A stretch of 5,915 nt of DNA, from assembly GCA_025353525.1 (NCBI GenBank), contig JANXOO010001403.1, positions 1-5,915 on the forward strand. The letters run 5' to 3'. Shown in pieces: positions 1 through 5,760 of the stretch (position 1 is the stretch's first letter; the number at the start of each line of letters is the position of its first letter). This DNA is from Schlesneria sp. GTDB lineage: Bacteria; Planctomycetota; Planctomycetia; Planctomycetales; Planctomycetaceae. A program made the translations under genes and the position numbers. The notes under the pieces were generated by a model. It was not told the origin of the DNA, did not search any database, and worked only from the letters and a program-made list of their open reading frames with translations.

Positions 1-368
1 TTCATCTGGTTCATGCCACGCCGCGCGATCCGATGGACGAATATTTGGCTGCAGATCCCGACGCATGGCGCATTCGACTCGAAAATGTCGATGCTGATAT
101 TGTCTGTGTCGGACACACGCACATCCCGTTTCACCTCGATCTCGGCCGTTGCCAACTCCTGAATCCGGGCAGCGTCGGACAACCAAGGGACGGTGATCCG
201 CGAGCTGCCTACGCGATCATCGAAAATGGAAAGGTCGAGTTGAAGAGAGTCGAATACGATATCGAAGCGACTGTCGCGCAATTGCAAAAGAGTGGAATCG
301 ATGCCGAATTGATCGAACTGGCGTCGCTTGTACTGCGAACGGGAGGGCGACCCAAGCCGATGTCCTGA
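1..368 (+). CDS. Metallophosphoesterase, YfcE/MJ0936-like, C-terminal part (5' end outside window)
   Basis: This is the last ~121 residues of a calcineurin-like phosphoesterase. The reading frame is open from the window edge, with the first complete codon at base 3, and it stops with TGA at 366-368. The visible start LVHATPRDP matches the conserved 'VHG(S/T)P' block that carries a metal-ligand histidine. GHTH (bases 111-122) is the family's terminal metal-binding motif. It is followed by the typical NPGSVGQPRDGDPRAAY block, which closes the active site in YfcE-like enzymes. Family members are compact cytoplasmic phosphodiesterases of about 160-250 residues that bind two divalent metals. Their physiological substrate is usually unknown, and nothing here reveals it. 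The N-terminal motifs (D-x-H and GDxxD) lie outside the window, so completeness cannot be judged. A long hairpin 11 bp downstream probably ends transcription. Confidence 0.88.
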   Translation, partial: HLVHATPRDPMDEYLAADPDAWRIRLENVDADIVCVGHTHIPFHLDLGRCQLLNPGSVGQPRDGDPRAAYAIIENGKVELKRVEYDIEATVAQLQKSGIDAELIELASLVLRTGGRPKPMS

Positions 369-379
369 ACGGGCGAGTC

Positions 380-435
380 GCTGAAAAAGGGGGACAGGCA
401 GCAGGAAGAACTGGAGCCAGTCCCCGTTTTTCAGC
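380..435. repeat. Long near-perfect hairpin; bidirectional terminator and/or REP-like palindrome
   Basis: The arms 380-395 (GCTGAAAAAGGGGGAC) and 420-435 (GTCCCCGTTTTTCAGC) pair at 15 of 16 positions, with one G/G mismatch at 389/426. Beyond an A/A mismatch (396/419), GGC (397-399) pairs with GCC (416-418), leaving a 16-nt loop. The G/C core is preceded by A5 and followed by T5, so on either strand it looks like an intrinsic terminator. It sits 11 bp after the phosphoesterase stop and before the response-regulator promoter region. The pattern GGGGACAGGC...GAGCCAGTCCCC resembles, from memory, a dispersed palindromic intergenic element seen in planctomycetes and other bacteria. Only one copy is visible here, so repeat status is inferred. 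Confidence 0.7.
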
Positions 436-499
436 CGGTCGATTTTCCACTGCCGATCGCCTGAGAAAGTGAAGTCAGCGCGGAGGCGACGGCGGACTG

Positions 500-540
500 T
501 TTTTTGCTATTAATTGATTTTGATTGTACTTTATTCGAGG
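500..540 (+). promoter_or_regulatory. AT-rich probable promoter region of the response regulator
   Basis: This is a sharply AT-rich stretch in an otherwise GC-rich sequence, lying 40-80 bp upstream of the response-regulator start. The best hexamer pair is TTGCTA (504-509) and TACTTT (527-532) with a 17-bp spacer. These match the sigma-70 consensus at 4/6 and 3/6 positions, which is weak. The location after the 380-435 hairpin fits a promoter, but the exact hexamers are uncertain. Confidence 0.25.
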
Positions 541-578
541 TTCCGGCAAATGAGGCCGATCACCCAAAGTGAGTGTGA

Positions 579-1313
579 ATGCGAATCCTGATTGTCGAGG
601 ACGAGGAAGCCCTGTCGCTCGGCTTGAAATTCAATTTCGAGCAAGAGGGATACGAAGTATTGCTCGCGGGGGACGGACCTGCCGCGTTGCAGATCTTTCA
701 TACGTCGGTTCCCCGGATCGACCTGATCATTCTCGATTTGATGCTGCCGGGAATGAGCGGCTACGAGATCTGTTCTGCCGTCCGTTCGGTCAACAAACTG
801 GTACCCATCATCATACTGAGCGCCAGAATGCTCGTCGAAGACCGGATGCATGCGTTCGACGTAGGAGCTGACCAGTACATTACCAAACCGTTCGCTCTCC
901 CCGAACTACTCAATCGCGTCAGGAATCTTCTCGAGCGCTACCGGACGATTCTGACCGACGCCGTCTCGACAGGGCCGAGCAGCGATCCGGTCATTTCGGC
1001 AACGTTTTCTTTCGGAAACGTCCGTATCGATTTTCAATCGTTTGAAGTCTATGTCGACGACAAAAAGTTCAGCCTGACGACACTCGAAATGCAATTGCTG
1101 CGATACTTCATCGAACACGAAGGAGAAGTCCTGTCCAGGCACCGGATCCTGGAAGAAGTCTGGGATCAGTCGGCGGACGTCACGACACGAACGATCGACA
1201 ATTTTGTACTGCGACTGCGCAAGGTTCTGGAACCTGACTCTGCTCGACCCCGATACATTCTGTCCGTCAGAGGCACCGGATACCGGTTCCTGAGCGGAAA
1301 TTCAAAGCCATAA
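579..1313 (+). CDS. Two-component response regulator, OmpR/PhoB family
   Basis: This 244-residue cytoplasmic transcription regulator has the full two-domain layout. The receiver domain (about 1-122) has the acidic pocket E7/D8/E9, the phospho-acceptor D53 in LIILDLMLPG, the switch residue S81 in ILSAR, Y100, and K103 in ITKPF. A linker (about 123-143) follows. The winged-helix DNA-binding domain (about 144-240) has the typical LTTLEMQLLRYF, GEVLSRHRILEEVW, TRTIDNFVLRLRKVLE recognition helix, and the RYILSVRGTGYRF wing. All phosphorylation residues are intact, so it should be switched on by a sensor kinase. The ATG at 579 puts the protein start at MRILIVEDEE, exactly where the family begins; an in-frame TGA at 576-578 blocks any earlier start. 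No good ribosome-binding site is visible. No histidine kinase is adjacent, so partner and target genes are unknown. Confidence 0.96.
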   Translation: MRILIVEDEEALSLGLKFNFEQEGYEVLLAGDGPAALQIFHTSVPRIDLIILDLMLPGMSGYEICSAVRSVNKLVPIIILSARMLVEDRMHAFDVGADQYITKPFALPELLNRVRNLLERYRTILTDAVSTGPSSDPVISATFSFGNVRIDFQSFEVYVDDKKFSLTTLEMQLLRYFIEHEGEVLSRHRILEEVWDQSADVTTRTIDNFVLRLRKVLEPDSARPRYILSVRGTGYRFLSGNSKP

Positions 1314-1498
1314 CCCGTCAACGCTGGAATCCGTGGTTTGTCCATTCGAACAAGTCCCGCTTTTCAGCAGTTTTGGCATCGAGTGCGACGCAATTGCGAC
1401 TTGATCTCCTCGGAGTCGGCAGTTTCGTTTACGATTTCCGGAGCTTTGACCGCAACTTCCGGCTTGCTCACCAATTCCGATCCAATACAGAACGATTC

Positions 1499-2479
1499 AT
1501 GACACGTGCCAAGCCAGTTCCACAGCCGCTTCGATCCCGACGGCAGATTGCTGTCGGAATCTGGTCGCTGTTGATTTTGCCGATGGCACTCGATATCGCC
1601 GATGTCCCGGTTGCCGCCGCGATGGGTATCGCGTTGTTGGTTTCGTGTGGCAATACGCTGGCGTTTTTGCTCTTTGAGGAGAATCCGGTAAAGGGTCTCC
1701 TTCGATCTCGCTTCGGTCGCCTGAATTCATTGGTCATTTCGATGTTCATCTCGCTCGTATGGGCGGTGTGGCTCGGATATCACTGTTCGCCCGTCAGCTC
1801 GATGATGTTGATGTTACCGGGATGGGGGGCCGTGTTGATGATCGAACTGGCTCGCAACACTTCAACCGCTGTCCGATTGAAAAAAACAGTGCGGGAAGTG
1901 GAGACGGCGACTTATACAGGGACTCGATCCAGGGCTTTTGAGTCGAACGCCACTTCGACAAATGCGTTTTCTGCTGACGGTCCCGCCAGTGATTTGAATG
2001 AACGACAGCAGGTCGAATCCGACAGTCCCGGCGAATTTGCCGTTGTCTCGAGCGAACTTTTTGCCGGGCAAGGAGTGGGCAGCGACGTTTCTATCCTGCG
2101 AATGGAGCCCGAAGACGATGCCGAAACTGAGGTTTCATTCGATGAACCGGAACCGGTTTCACCCGATGTCATTCAGTGGATCAAGCGATCCAGAACTCTC
2201 GAGGGCGAAGTGATACAAGGTGGCGTTCGCATCGAATTTGCCGACAACCAGAAGGATGCGACGGTACACATCGCATTCTGCCCTCCCTTCGCGCTGATTC
2301 CCAGGATCGCAACCGAAGATCTGGACGGCGAGGGACTCGAAATCCGGGTTGCCGCGACGTTTTCATTCGGGGCCCGGCTCACCGTGCGCCGTCCAAAACA
2401 ATCGGAATCAGTCAACGACCGGAATTCGTATCGTATCGGATTCGTGGCAATCGCTGATTCCATTCGTCGAGCAGCGTAA
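1499..2479 (+). CDS. Hypothetical membrane protein with soluble C-terminal domain
   Basis: I do not recognise this 326-residue protein. The N-terminus is basic (R and K among residues 3-15). Four hydrophobic segments follow at about 17-34, 37-59, 75-94 and 98-117, so it is probably an inner-membrane protein. A charged, Ser/Glu/Asp-rich and probably disordered stretch (about 125-220) leads to a soluble C-terminal domain (about 221-326) rich in beta-type alternation, including GGVRIEFA, HIAFCPPFALIP, EIRVAATFSFGARLTVRRP and YRIGFVAIAD. That end is the most conserved-looking part and may be a lineage-specific domain. The ATG at 1499 is chosen because it directly precedes the basic and first hydrophobic segment. 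The frame is open further upstream, and a TTG at 1373 would add 42 residues of non-membrane character. It lies 185 bp after the response regulator, so co-transcription is possible but not shown. Confidence 0.72.
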   Translation: MTRAKPVPQPLRSRRQIAVGIWSLLILPMALDIADVPVAAAMGIALLVSCGNTLAFLLFEENPVKGLLRSRFGRLNSLVISMFISLVWAVWLGYHCSPVSSMMLMLPGWGAVLMIELARNTSTAVRLKKTVREVETATYTGTRSRAFESNATSTNAFSADGPASDLNERQQVESDSPGEFAVVSSELFAGQGVGSDVSILRMEPEDDAETEVSFDEPEPVSPDVIQWIKRSRTLEGEVIQGGVRIEFADNQKDATVHIAFCPPFALIPRIATEDLDGEGLEIRVAATFSFGARLTVRRPKQSESVNDRNSYRIGFVAIADSIRRAA

Positions 2480-2556
2480 AATCAGGCTCGGGCGGTGCGA
2501 AAGTCTGCTTTTGGCAACCTGGATACGCCCGATTGAGTTCATCGATTTTCTGCAAG

Positions 2557-2580
2557 TCCGGCTTGCCAGTCGAAGCCGGA
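2557..2580 (+). terminator. 8-bp inverted repeat, possible terminator of the membrane-protein gene
   Basis: TCCGGCTT (2557-2564) and AAGCCGGA (2573-2580) are perfect complements separated by an 8-nt loop. The hairpin lies 78 bp after the upstream stop codon. It is followed by a modest pyrimidine/T stretch (TTCTCGGGTTTT) rather than a clean T-tract, so a terminator role is only a possibility. Confidence 0.35.
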
Positions 2581-2659
2581 TTCTCGGGTTTTAACCCTGT
2601 TTGCTTTCTCAATAAGCCTGTTGGCCCCTCGACAGGATCGCCGAATTGCAAAACATCGT

Positions 2660-2694
2660 TTGTCGCAACCCTTGTCGCAACCCTTGTCGCAACC
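2660..2694. repeat. 12-bp direct tandem repeat, about 2.9 copies
   Basis: The unit TTGTCGCAACCC occurs at 2660-2671 and 2672-2683, then 11 of 12 bases at 2684-2694, with no mismatch. The complementary strand reads GGGTTGCGACAA. It lies in the gene-poor region upstream of glnA. The 12-bp period would preserve reading frame, but I find no convincing gene on either strand across it. It looks like a short VNTR-type repeat. Confidence 0.8.
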
Positions 2695-2902
2695 AGAGCA
2701 ATGAATTGCCAATTCACGAGTAATGATCATCGAAAGAGTTGTCTGTAAGTATGCCGTGGGCAACATTCAAGCAGCGATACGCTATGGCAATCCTTCCGAG
2801 GGACCGGTGACATTGGGTCTGAATAACGGTGATACCGCACTTTTCGGCGCAGAACAATCAGCACCACCTGAATGTGGAGTATTTGCAGGCCGCTTGCCTG
2901 GC

Positions 2903-2916
2903 GGCATCGAGTTTGC
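2903..2916 (+). promoter_or_regulatory. Weak sigma-54-like -24/-12 element upstream of glnA
   Basis: GG (2903-2904) and GC (2915-2916) have the invariant 10-bp spacing, inside GGCATCGAGTTTGCA. Compared with the consensus TGGCACG-N4-TTGCA, the GGCA, TTGC and final A are present. The leading T and the CG of the first half are not. Transcription would begin near 2928, about 57 nt before the glnA ATG. glnA is a classic sigma-54 target in proteobacteria, but GG-N10-GC alone is common by chance, and a second, poorer one lies at 2759-2772. Low confidence. Confidence 0.2.
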
Positions 2917-2984
2917 ATACTCTTGAGGCAGTTGACTTTCATTTCGACCGCAAACGCTGGGCGGAGATCCCTTACGTGCATGTG

Positions 2985-4397
2985 ATGACCCCCCGTGAAG
3001 TGCTGGCACTCTGTCGTGAAAAAGACCTCAGGGCTGTCGACCTGAGGTTTATGGATTTTCCCGGCACCCAAAAGCATTTCACGATTCCTGTAACGGCTTT
3101 GACCGAAAAAAGCTTCGATGACGGCTTCAGTTTTGACGGATCGTCCATCCGCGGCTGGCAGTCGATCAACGAAAGCGACATGCTGGTCGTTCCCGAGGCA
3201 TCGACGGCGTTTGTTGATCCGTTCATGAACCAGACTTTGGTGATGACGTGTAACATCCAGGATCCGATCACTCGGGAAGACTATGCCAAAGATCCGCGCA
3301 ATGTTGCGCGAAAAGCAGAAAACTACATGAAACTGACCGGGCTTGCCGATACGGCATTCTTCGGTCCTGAGGCGGAATTCTTCGTATTTGACGATGTCCG
3401 GTTCGATCAGAACGAACATGAAGCGTACTATCACGTTGACAGCGTTGAAGGCCAGTGGAATCGGGGGAGGCACGAGCCAACCGGAAACCGCGGATACAAG
3501 ATTCGGCACAAGGAAGGATATTTCCCGCTTCCACCCACCGATACGCTGCAATGCGTTCGGACTGAAATGATGCTGATGTTGCAGGATTGCGGTGTCGGGA
3601 TCGAGGCGCAGCACCACGAGGTTGCATCCGGCGGGCAATGCGAAATCGACATGAAGTATGCGTCGCTGTTAAAGACCGCCGATAATTTGCTGCTCTACAA
3701 ATACATCGTCAAGAACGTCGCCGCGCGCCACGGCAAGTCGGCGACGTTTATGCCCAAACCATTGTGGAATGATAATGGATCGGGGCTGCACCTTCATTTT
3801 TCCCTTTGGAAAGCAGGAGCGAACCTGTTTTCGGGATCAGGCTACGCGGGATTGTCCGACATCGCCATGTACGCCATCGGAGGGATCCTGAAGCATGCAC
3901 CCGCGTTGATGGCGATTTGTTGTCCAACAACAAACAGCTACAAGCGACTGGTGCCCGGTTTCGAGGCGCCAATCAATTTAACGTACAGCAGTCGCAACCG
4001 GTCGGCGGCCATCCGGATCCCTGTCCATACACCCAATCCTGAAGATAAACGTTTCGAATTTCGGTGCCCCGATGCCTCTTCCAATGGTTATCTGGCGATG
4101 TCGGCCATGTTGATGGCAGCCATTGACGGAATTCAGCGACGCACCGACCCCGGACGCCCGCTCGACAAGGACATTTACGACCTGGCACCCGAAGAGCTGA
4201 AAGATGTCACAAAAACTCCAGCGTCGCTCGAAGAGGCACTCGATGCACTTCGAAAAGACCACGAATTTCTGTTACGCGGCGATGTTTTCACCGAGGATGT
4301 GATTGATACCTGGATCTGGTACAAGACCGAAAAGGAGGTCGACGCACTCAAGCAACGACCTCATCCTTTCGAGTTTGCAATGTACTACGATATTTAA
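2985..4397 (+). CDS. glnA: Glutamine synthetase, type I
   Basis: This 470-residue cytoplasmic enzyme makes glutamine from glutamate, ammonia and ATP, the main entry of ammonium into metabolism; GSI enzymes are dodecamers. The length matches the family. The N-terminal beta-grasp domain holds DGSSIRGW (51-58), the ammonium/Asp50 region. The catalytic domain holds [10 protein letters not shown] (127-136; metal ligands E129, E131), further metal-binding glutamates E212 and E220, GLHLHFS (267-273), [13 protein letters not shown] with R321 and the flap E327, [12 protein letters not shown] (335-346), and FEFRCPD (357-363). Y398 in DIYDLAPEE corresponds to the adenylylation tyrosine of E. coli (Tyr397), so GlnE-type control is possible. 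The ATG at 2985 gives the usual [10 protein letters not shown] start. In-frame GTGs at 2976 and 2982 are alternatives, and GGAG (2963-2966) is better spaced for the GTG at 2976. The next gene follows after 7 bp. Confidence 0.97.
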   Translation: MTPREVLALCREKDLRAVDLRFMDFPGTQKHFTIPVTALTEKSFDDGFSFDGSSIRGWQSINESDMLVVPEASTAFVDPFMNQTLVMTCNIQDPITREDYAKDPRNVARKAENYMKLTGLADTAFFGPEAEFFVFDDVRFDQNEHEAYYHVDSVEGQWNRGRHEPTGNRGYKIRHKEGYFPLPPTDTLQCVRTEMMLMLQDCGVGIEAQHHEVASGGQCEIDMKYASLLKTADNLLLYKYIVKNVAARHGKSATFMPKPLWNDNGSGLHLHFSLWKAGANLFSGSGYAGLSDIAMYAIGGILKHAPALMAICCPTTNSYKRLVPGFEAPINLTYSSRNRSAAIRIPVHTPNPEDKRFEFRCPDASSNGYLAMSAMLMAAIDGIQRRTDPGRPLDKDIYDLAPEELKDVTKTPASLEEALDALRKDHEFLLRGDVFTEDVIDTWIWYKTEKEVDALKQRPHPFEFAMYYDI

Positions 4398-4404
4398 GGT
4401 ATCC

Positions 4405-5106
4405 ATGCGCCACACCGAGCATGTCGAACATCATTTTACAGCGTCGGAAACCGTTCGGGATATTGTGATCGGCATGTCCGATGGACTGACCGTTCCATTT
4501 GCACTGGCAGCGGGATTGTCAGGAGCCGTCGCGGCCAATGCGACCAATCTGATTATTACTGCAGGCTTCGCGGAAGTCGCGGCAGGTTCGATTGCGATGG
4601 GTCTGGGAGGGTATCTCGCCGCAAAAACGGATGCAGAACATTATTATGCCGAACGAGTGCGTGAAGTTCAGGAAACGAAAGATGTTCCGGAACGCGAAAT
4701 CGCAGAAGTGGCCGATATCCTGAAGACATATGGATTATCAGATGAAATGGTACTTTCGGTGACTCAATCGATTTGCGCCGACGAAACGCGCTGGGTCGAT
4801 TTCATGATGCGATTTGAATTGGGACTGGAAGAACCCGATCCGCGTCGTGCAGGTCGCAGCGCTTTGACAATCGCACTGTCGTATATTGCGGGTGGTATGG
4901 TTCCTCTGGCACCCTACTTTTTTTCACATTCTGTTGTAACTGGCCTGATCGGTTCAGCAATTGTCACATTGCTGGCACTGTTTGTGTTCGGGTATATCAA
5001 AGGCCGATTCACAACGACTCATCCATTTCGCAGCGCATGGCAAACAGTGCTTGTCGGGGGACTGGCAGCTTCGGCGGCCTATGCGATTGCCAAATGGATC
5101 GGATAG
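4405..5106 (+). CDS. VIT/CCC1-family iron/manganese transporter
   Basis: This 233-residue inner-membrane protein belongs to the vacuolar iron transporter family, whose members move Fe2+ or Mn2+ out of the cytosol, usually in exchange for protons. There are five predicted membrane segments at about 18-42, 47-73, 150-172, 175-199 and 210-231. TM1 holds the signature DIVIGMSDGLTVPFALAAGLSG, including D26; TM2 holds GFAEVAAGSIAMGLGGYLAAK with M65. The cytosolic loop (74-148) is the metal-binding domain. E87, E90, E98, E101, M134, M135 and E138 have the same spacing as the metal ligands I recall for the plant EgVIT1 structure (constant offset of 15). The ATG at 4405 lies 7 bp after the glnA stop. 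A short AAGG (4396-4399) overlaps that stop and could serve as ribosome-binding site. An earlier in-frame ATG (4303) would overlap glnA by 95 bp and add a non-family leader. Substrate is not determined by sequence alone. Confidence 0.93.
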   Translation: MRHTEHVEHHFTASETVRDIVIGMSDGLTVPFALAAGLSGAVAANATNLIITAGFAEVAAGSIAMGLGGYLAAKTDAEHYYAERVREVQETKDVPEREIAEVADILKTYGLSDEMVLSVTQSICADETRWVDFMMRFELGLEEPDPRRAGRSALTIALSYIAGGMVPLAPYFFSHSVVTGLIGSAIVTLLALFVFGYIKGRFTTTHPFRSAWQTVLVGGLAASAAYAIAKWIG

Positions 5107-5182
5107 TTGTTTTTGATGCGAGTACATTTTTTTGGCTGTGACGGTGGACGCGGAGAACAAACGTGCTCATACTGTTGTCTTG

Positions 5183-5198
5183 TGTGAATTTTTTCACG
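5183..5198. promoter_or_regulatory. CRP/FNR-family-like operator palindrome
   Basis: TGTGA (5183-5187), N6, TCACG (5194-5198) matches the CRP consensus TGTGA-N6-TCACA at 9 of 10 half-site bases. As a hairpin it is GTGAA-TTTT-TTCAC. Its centre lies about 53 bp upstream of the ATG at 5244, a plausible operator position for the small basic protein gene. No such regulator is visible in the window. The AT-rich centre also makes a chance palindrome possible. Confidence 0.38.
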
Positions 5199-5243
5199 AA
5201 TGACAGTGTATTACGCCCTCAACGACAGAATGCAAAGTGAATT

Positions 5244-5609
5244 ATGGCCAAGAAGAAAGCATCCAAAGGCTCTGACCGTTCCGATCCTACAAAAAACAAA
5301 AGCCTTGCGATTCGTACCGTCCTTAAAAACATGCCGACCGCCAAGGTCTCAGACGTGGTTGATACGGTCAAAAGCAATTACGGCCACGATGTCACCAAAA
5401 ACATGATCTACATGGTCAAGACCAAGGTGAACATGGCATCCGATGGTCGAGCCAAAGGTTCCAAGAGTGGCAAGGGTGCCAAAGGTGAATCTCATCTCAG
5501 TTCGGCAGCAATGTGGGTCGATGCAATCCGACTCGCTCGTCAGTTGCTGAAGGCGGCCGGCAGCACCGCCAACGCAGCCGCTCTATTGAAGGCTTTGGGT
5601 GACCACTAG
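5244..5609 (+). CDS. Small basic protein, probable nucleic-acid-binding, hypothetical
   Basis: This 121-residue, very lysine-rich protein is not assigned to a named family. Three parts are visible. The first is a basic leader (1-18, MAKKKASKGS...). The second is a compact predicted helical domain (about 19-63: KSLAIRTVLKNMPTAKVSDV then VKSNYGHDVTKNMIYMVKTK), whose helix pattern suggests a winged-helix or HTH-like fold. The third, after a Lys/Gly/Ser linker (64-84), is a C-terminal helical pair (about 86-119) with WVDAIRLARQLLKAAGS and NAAALLKALGD. From memory, small proteins of this layout recur in planctomycetes, without known function. DNA or RNA binding is inferred from charge and fold pattern only. 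The ATG at 5244 begins MAKKK; no strong ribosome-binding site is visible. A CRP-like palindrome lies upstream, and rpsT follows 151 bp downstream. Confidence 0.8.
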   Translation: MAKKKASKGSDRSDPTKNKSLAIRTVLKNMPTAKVSDVVDTVKSNYGHDVTKNMIYMVKTKVNMASDGRAKGSKSGKGAKGESHLSSAAMWVDAIRLARQLLKAAGSTANAAALLKALGDH

Positions 5610-5660
5610 CCACAAAAACAGCGTTTGATGGTTCATTTCAGAGAACGCTGGCATCTGTGG
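5610..5660 (+). other. Two-part hairpin directly after the stop codon of the small basic protein gene
   Basis: CCACA (5610-5614) pairs with TGTGG (5656-5660), and CAGCGTT (5619-5625) pairs with AACGCTG (5644-5650). A 4x5 internal loop separates the stems and an 18-nt apical loop closes the structure. The outer stem begins on the first base after the TAG at 5607-5609. No T-tract follows, so it may be a 3'-end stabiliser or weak terminator. It overlaps the proposed rpsT -35 element. Confidence 0.4.
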
Positions 5661-5677
5661 ACTCAAACGGGTACAAT
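5648..5677 (+). promoter_or_regulatory. Probable sigma-70-type promoter of rpsT
   Basis: TACAAT (5672-5677) matches the -10 consensus at 5 of 6 positions. CTGGCA (5648-5653) matches the -35 at 4 of 6, with an 18-bp spacer. Transcription would begin near 5684, putting a strong hairpin at the very 5' end of the rpsT mRNA and leaving a leader of about 77 nt. Confidence 0.45.
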
Positions 5678-5680
5678 GGT

Positions 5681-5715
5681 GGTCTCTTCGCGAAGCTGCA
5701 GCTCGCGAAGGGGCC
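5681..5715 (+). promoter_or_regulatory. Strong hairpin in the rpsT leader
   Basis: GGTCTCTTCGCGA (5681-5693) pairs with TCGCGAAGGGGCC (5703-5715) over 13 consecutive positions, two of them G-T wobbles, with a perfect 8-bp core CTTCGCGA/TCGCGAAG. Across a bulged A (5694), GC pairs with GC around a TGCA loop. It ends 45 bp before the rpsT ATG. No T-tract follows (CCTTCTGTG), so a leader element, such as a stabiliser or an autoregulatory site, is more likely than a terminator. Confidence 0.6.
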
Positions 5716-5760
5716 TTCTGTGCGACGCTGCGGACAGACTTTCTTATTGGTTCCGAATCA

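Larger units (their letters stand above)
2480..2984. other. Long intergenic region upstream of glnA without a convincing gene
   Basis: These 505 bp separate the membrane-protein gene from glnA. They hold the inverted repeat at 2557-2580, the tandem repeat at 2660-2694, and a weak sigma-54-like site at 2903-2916. Short open frames cross the region on both strands. None has a recognisable domain, a clear ribosome-binding site, or a boundary that fits the neighbours. The region is most simply read as the 3' end of one unit plus the regulatory leader of glnA. Confidence 0.6.

Noticed and set aside
1373..1498. 42-residue extension of the membrane protein from a TTG start
   Set aside because: The ATG at 1499 sits just before the basic/hydrophobic N-terminus expected for a membrane protein, and the extension shows no supporting signal.
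2589..2600. GGGTTTTAACCC near-palindrome
   Set aside because: The two-base centre is too small for an RNA hairpin, and no operator family suggests itself.
2412..2717. Minus-strand open frame across the tandem repeat, with VATRVATR near its start
   Set aside because: It overlaps the end of the membrane-protein gene, much of its N-terminus is the 12-bp repeat, and it has no recognisable domain. A decayed gene cannot be excluded.
2759..2772. Second GG-N10-GC match upstream of glnA
   Set aside because: It lacks the TT of the -12 element and is over 200 bp from the gene; one or two such matches are expected by chance in this region.
2723..2926. 67-codon plus-strand open frame upstream of glnA
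   Set aside because: No domain, no ribosome-binding site, and it covers the likely glnA promoter region.
2829..2984. 52-residue N-terminal extension of glutamine synthetase from the ATG at 2829
   Set aside because: Type I enzymes start at the MTPREV position, and the extension has no family similarity that I recognise.
2727..3638. Long minus-strand open frame (303 codons) opposite glnA
   Set aside because: It lies antisense to the conserved glnA coding sequence, has no recognisable domain, and is explained as a codon-bias shadow.
4303..4404. 34-residue extension of the VIT transporter overlapping glnA
   Set aside because: The family start fits the ATG at 4405, and the extension is simply glnA sequence read in another frame.
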